Shown: in pieces, positions 6,688 to 8,786 of the stretch
Layout: each line of letters starts with the position of its first letter
Numbering within the stretch: position 1 is the first letter of the stretch
From: DATLFA01 sp039934635
GTDB lineage: Bacteria > Actinomycetota > Acidimicrobiia > Acidimicrobiales > WLNW01
Reading direction: 5' to 3'
NCBI GenBank assembly: GCA_039934635.1
Contig: JBDTLT010000229.1
Coordinates: forward strand, 1-8,786
DNA length: 8,786 nucleotides
Notes under the pieces: generated by a model
Database searches by the model: none
What the model saw: the letters and a program-made list of their open reading frames with translations, nothing else
What the model was told of the DNA's origin: nothing
Translations under genes and position numbers: made by a program

Positions 6688-7718
6688 CACTGCACCTCGA
6701 CCGGCGCACCGCCACGGCGCGCCGACTCGTCGATCGCAGTCAGCACCCGCACGACATCGACGCCGTGTCGTCCGCTGGCGACGGGATCTTGGCCGGTGCG
6801 ACACGCGTGACCGAACGCGGTGATTTCGTTGAGCAACGGCTCGGTCATCTCTACTCTCGGGATGACGATGTCGCCGGCGCGCGTTCGCCATTGGAAGTCG
6901 CCGAGCGAGATGTATTCGCCGAGGTCCTTGTTGCGCGCGACACCGGCATCGACCAGCCACAGAGGTTGGTCGACGGAGACGTCGTTGTAGATCGCCATCT
7001 TCTCGTCGCCGACGACGGTCATCAGGCGGGTCTTGCGCGGGTCGATCCAGCTGACGTGCAGATTGGCGCCGACGCCCGACTCGAATGTCAAACTGGCGAA
7101 CGCGACGTCGTCGATGCCGGGTTCGATGAACGAGAACCCTTTGGCCGTCACCTCGACGGGGCGCTGTCCTAGTACATACATCATGATCGCGACGTCATGA
7201 GGAGCGAAGTTCCACAGCGCATTACAGTCGCGACGGATACGCCCGAGGCTCAAGCGCTGCGAGTAGAGGTACTGCACCGCGCCCAACTCGCCCTTGGCGA
7301 TCCACTCGCGCAGTCGCTCGACCGGCGCGGAATACAAGAATGTGTGCCCGACCATCAGCGTGCGGTCCGCGTCCTTGGCCTGCGCCACCAACTCTTCGGC
7401 GTCCTGGATGGTGTTGGCGATCGGCTTTTCGACCATCACGTGGCGACCGGCGGCGAACGCCTGCCCTGCGAGCGTGGCGTGAGTGCTGGCCGGCGTCGAC
7501 AACACGATCGCGTCGACGCGGTCGTCGTCGAGAGCCGCCGCCAGGGTCGACCATGTGGTCGCCGAGGGGTGCATCTTGTTCGCCGACGCGCGAGCAGGCT
7601 CGAGGGGGTCGACCACTCCGATCAATTCGGTCGTCGACGCGAGGGCCACGTTGCGCGCGAGATTCGCGCCCCAGTAGCCGTAGCCGACTACCGCCACCCC
7701 TACCGGCCGTTCGCTCAT
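6684..7718 (-). CDS. Gfo/Idh/MocA-family NAD(P)-dependent sugar oxidoreductase, 344 aa
   Basis: This is predicted to oxidise (or reduce) a nucleotide-linked sugar, supplying the keto sugar for the downstream aminotransferase. The N-terminal Rossmann fold has GYGYWG at 12-17 (GxGxxG), with Asp37 (GVVDP) after strand 2. VEKPI at 96-100 contains the conserved EKP motif with Lys98. GHTFLYSAPVERL at 124-136 and ALWNFAPHDVAIM at 167-179, with His174 as the usual catalytic-pocket histidine, are characteristic. The C-terminal alpha/beta domain finishes at EVQW. The frame continues open far upstream to 8642, but that 308-residue extension is arginine-rich and lies inside the GT2 gene. The ATG at 7718 has GAGGAG 6 bases upstream and overlaps the GT2 stop as ATGA. 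A role like WbpB/WlbA (C3 oxidation) is suggested by the neighbours. The GYGYWG-type sequence belongs to a different branch from Pseudomonas WbpB, so substrate and regiochemistry remain open. Confidence 0.93.
   Translation of the reverse strand: MSERPVGVAVVGYGYWGANLARNVALASTTELIGVVDPLEPARASANKMHPSATTWSTLAAALDDDRVDAIVLSTPASTHATLAGQAFAAGRHVMVEKPIANTIQDAEELVAQAKDADRTLMVGHTFLYSAPVERLREWIAKGELGAVQYLYSQRLSLGRIRRDCNALWNFAPHDVAIMMYVLGQRPVEVTAKGFSFIEPGIDDVAFASLTFESGVGANLHVSWIDPRKTRLMTVVGDEKMAIYNDVSVDQPLWLVDAGVARNKDLGEYISLGDFQWRTRAGDIVIPRVEMTEPLLNEITAFGHACRTGQDPVASGRHGVDVVRVLTAIDESARRGGAPVEVQW
6693..6698 (-). promoter_or_regulatory. Ribosome binding site GAGGTG for the acyltransferase GTG
   Basis: GAGGTG, formed by the Glu-Val codons near the oxidoreductase C-terminus, lies 5 bases before the GTG at 6687 and only 2 before the GTG at 6690. 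Spacing therefore favours 6687, the codon that also overlaps the stop as GTGA. The layout is almost the same as at the amidotransferase/methyltransferase joint. Confidence 0.68.
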
Positions 7719-8713
7719 CGCTTTCTCCTCAACAGGTCTTCGATCGTCGACAGCAAGAAACCTGCTCCCCAGGCGCCGTGCATGATGGGGAAGCTGGCCC
7801 CGAGCACGGTGGGAGCAGCGCCTTTGTCCTTCGGATGTGGAGCGGCGGTGGCGACGCCGACGCCGAGCGCGTACGCGCTCCATCCCGCGAACACAATCGG
7901 CCGAATGGCCCGAATGTTGAGCCAGATCGGCGTCGTGATGGCCGCTGCGGCGGCGACCGGCGCAACCAGATGACGGGGCCGGATCGACCCAGGGTGCTGT
8001 CGGGCGACCCTGGCCTTCCACCGTCCGTACCACCAGAATTGGCGAGCGAGCGCACGAAGCGACGGCCTCGGCCGGTACACCGACGAGATCGACGGATCGA
8101 AGACGAGCCGATGACCGAGTGCGCGCATCCGCACGTTGAACTCGTAGTCGGAGTTGCGGGCCAGTCGCTCGTCGAAGCGCTCGGTCTCGACCATCGCGTC
8201 TTTCCAGTACGCCGGATGGCTGATGGTGTCGACGTCGCGCTCGTGGGTCGCAAATCGATGCGTCGACGCCATGCCGAACGGCGACACCATTGCCAGCCCG
8301 ATCGCCCGTGAGGCCCGGTCGAGCCCTTCGTGCAGATAGCGCCCGCCGACGCCGGCAGCGCCGCTGCGATGCAGCGCCCCGACCGAATGTTCGACGTAGT
8401 CGGGTGCCGGCACACCGTGCGCCGAGAAGAGGCAGACGACATCGCCCTTCGCATTCTCGACACCCAGATTGAACGCGCTGGCGGCCGAGCGTTTCTCGTT
8501 GTCGACGAGGCGCACCCACGCATGGCGTTCGGCATAGCGAGCGACCCATTCGCGCGAACCATCGGTCGAGCCGCCGTCGATCACGATCACATCGAGGGCA
8601 TCGACGCCATATGTCTGCATCGCGAACGCCTCGAGACAGCACTCGATGTAGCCCTGCTCATTGAGCATCGGCACGGCTACCGACACCATCGGCTTGTCTG
8701 GACGCGCGCTCAT
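7715..8713 (-). CDS. GT2 glycosyltransferase, ExoA-like, membrane-anchored, 332 aa
   Basis: This is a GT-A-fold glycosyltransferase predicted to extend a lipid-linked glycan at the cytoplasmic membrane. VSVAVPMLNEQGYIE (10-24) is the GT2 entry. VIVIDGGSTDGS (42-53) is the nucleotide-binding DGGSTDGS motif (Asp46, Asp51). CLFSAHGVPAPDYV (94-107) occupies the usual DxD position but reads Ser97-Ala-His. NSDYEFNVRMRALG (187-200) is the region carrying the catalytic base, and RQFWWYGRWKARV (224-236) matches the QxxxYGRW segment of ExoA-like enzymes. The C-terminal 90 residues contain hydrophobic stretches around 250-265, 272-292 and 306-322, which probably anchor it in the membrane as in ExoA. The ATG at 8713 has GGAG 7 bases upstream (8721-8724) and overlaps the preceding stop as ATGA. 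It is similar in length to ExoA-type proteins (about 330). Donor sugar unknown. Confidence 0.92.
   Translation of the reverse strand: MSARPDKPMVSVAVPMLNEQGYIECCLEAFAMQTYGVDALDVIVIDGGSTDGSREWVARYAERHAWVRLVDNEKRSAASAFNLGVENAKGDVVCLFSAHGVPAPDYVEHSVGALHRSGAAGVGGRYLHEGLDRASRAIGLAMVSPFGMASTHRFATHERDVDTISHPAYWKDAMVETERFDERLARNSDYEFNVRMRALGHRLVFDPSISSVYRPRPSLRALARQFWWYGRWKARVARQHPGSIRPRHLVAPVAAAAAITTPIWLNIRAIRPIVFAGWSAYALGVGVATAAPHPKDKGAAPTVLGASFPIMHGAWGAGFLLSTIEDLLRRKR
7725..7730 (-). promoter_or_regulatory. Ribosome binding site GAGGAG for the oxidoreductase
   Basis: GAGGAG lies 6 bases before the ATG at 7718, inside the GT2 3' end. It decides the start against the long open frame that runs on upstream to 8642. 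Confidence 0.72.
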
Positions 8714-8786
8714 CGGCCCGCTCCGCGCAATACGCTGCGCATCGTGCGCACGATCACCCGCAGATCGAACGCCAGCGATTGCCGGC
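8710..8786 (-). CDS. Polyprenyl-phosphate sugar-phosphate transferase, C-terminal fragment (5' end outside window)
   Basis: The minus-strand frame entering at 8784 is open and ends at TGA 8712-8710, encoding RQSLAFDLRVIVRTMRSVLR followed by GAGR. This resembles the end of bacterial sugar transferases (WbaP/WcaJ/WecA-independent PHPT family), which typically finish in a 'W-S-L-x-x-D-L-x-I-L-x-R-T-x-x-x-V-L-x-G-x-G' tail. Such enzymes transfer a sugar 1-phosphate onto undecaprenyl phosphate and start glycan assembly. The stop overlaps the GT2 start as ATGA, so the gene belongs to the same operon. Only about 24 residues are visible. The competing frame in phase with GT2 is also open here but has no start except the GT2 ATG. 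The call rests on a short but distinctive tail plus context. Confidence 0.68.
   Translation of the reverse strand, partial: RQSLAFDLRVIVRTMRSVLRGAGR

Noticed and set aside
6688..6960. N-terminal extension of the acyltransferase to 6960
   Set aside because: The added part is arginine-rich, lacks hexapeptide repeats and is frame-shifted oxidoreductase coding sequence.
7719..8642. Extension of the oxidoreductase frame upstream to 8642, as if a 652-residue fusion
   Set aside because: The extra 308 residues are arginine-rich frame-shifted GT2 coding sequence. GT2 in the other frame is clearly real, and the ATG at 7718 has a ribosome site and starts the Rossmann fold directly.
1..8786. Search by eye for tRNA/rRNA, CRISPR repeats, insertion-sequence ends, attachment sites and riboswitches
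   Set aside because: No repeat-spacer pattern, transposase, inverted-repeat pair or RNA-gene-like stretch was seen; the whole window is accounted for by overlapping protein genes.

Overview
The window is a short, fully coding piece of a high-GC bacterial chromosome. Eight complete genes and one truncated gene lie on the minus strand and read as a single surface-polysaccharide operon. At the left edge is the 3' end of an unrelated plus-strand gene that looks like nadA (quinolinate synthase). High GC, many GTG starts and the actinobacterial look of the NadA tail suggest an actinobacterium, possibly of the Acidimicrobiia/Ilumatobacter type. The lineage is inference; no rRNA or marker gene settles it.

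Transcription order on the minus strand, right to left: (1) C-terminal tail of a probable polyprenyl-phosphate sugar-phosphate transferase, the enzyme that starts a lipid-linked glycan; (2) membrane-anchored GT2 glycosyltransferase of ExoA-like type; (3) Gfo/Idh/MocA NAD(P)-dependent sugar oxidoreductase; (4) left-handed beta-helix (hexapeptide) acyltransferase; (5) DegT/DnrJ/EryC1/StrS PLP sugar aminotransferase; (6) Wzx-type flippase; (7) GT4 glycosyltransferase; (8) AsnB-like glutamine-dependent amidotransferase; (9) small class I SAM methyltransferase. Every junction overlaps: GTGA or ATGA by 4 bases at most joints (GTGA at the flippase is the preferred of two possible starts), TGATG by 1 base at GT4/AsnB, and 8 bases at flippase/GT4. 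The genes are very probably co-transcribed and translationally coupled.

The likely joint task is as follows. Oxidoreductase, aminotransferase and acyltransferase build an N-acylated amino sugar on a nucleotide carrier (oxidise, aminate, acylate, as in WbpB/WbpE/WbpD-type routes). The priming transferase and the two glycosyltransferases assemble a lipid-linked unit and the flippase moves it across the membrane. The AsnB homologue and the methyltransferase probably decorate a sugar by amidation and methylation. No polymerase, chain-length regulator, ligase or nucleotide-sugar 6-dehydrogenase is visible here. They would have to lie upstream (beyond the right edge) or elsewhere.

The last operon gene and the nadA-like gene converge and overlap tail to tail by 8 bases. 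I see no hairpin terminator between them. No RNA genes, mobile elements, CRISPR arrays or sizeable repeats are visible, and no gene-free stretch exists. The most notable details are a Gln in place of the synthetase-domain Glu of asparagine synthetase in the AsnB homologue, and an Asp-to-Ser change at the DxH/DxD position of the GT2 enzyme. I find no clear evidence of a wholly new system; this is a well-formed glycan locus whose exact product is unknown.
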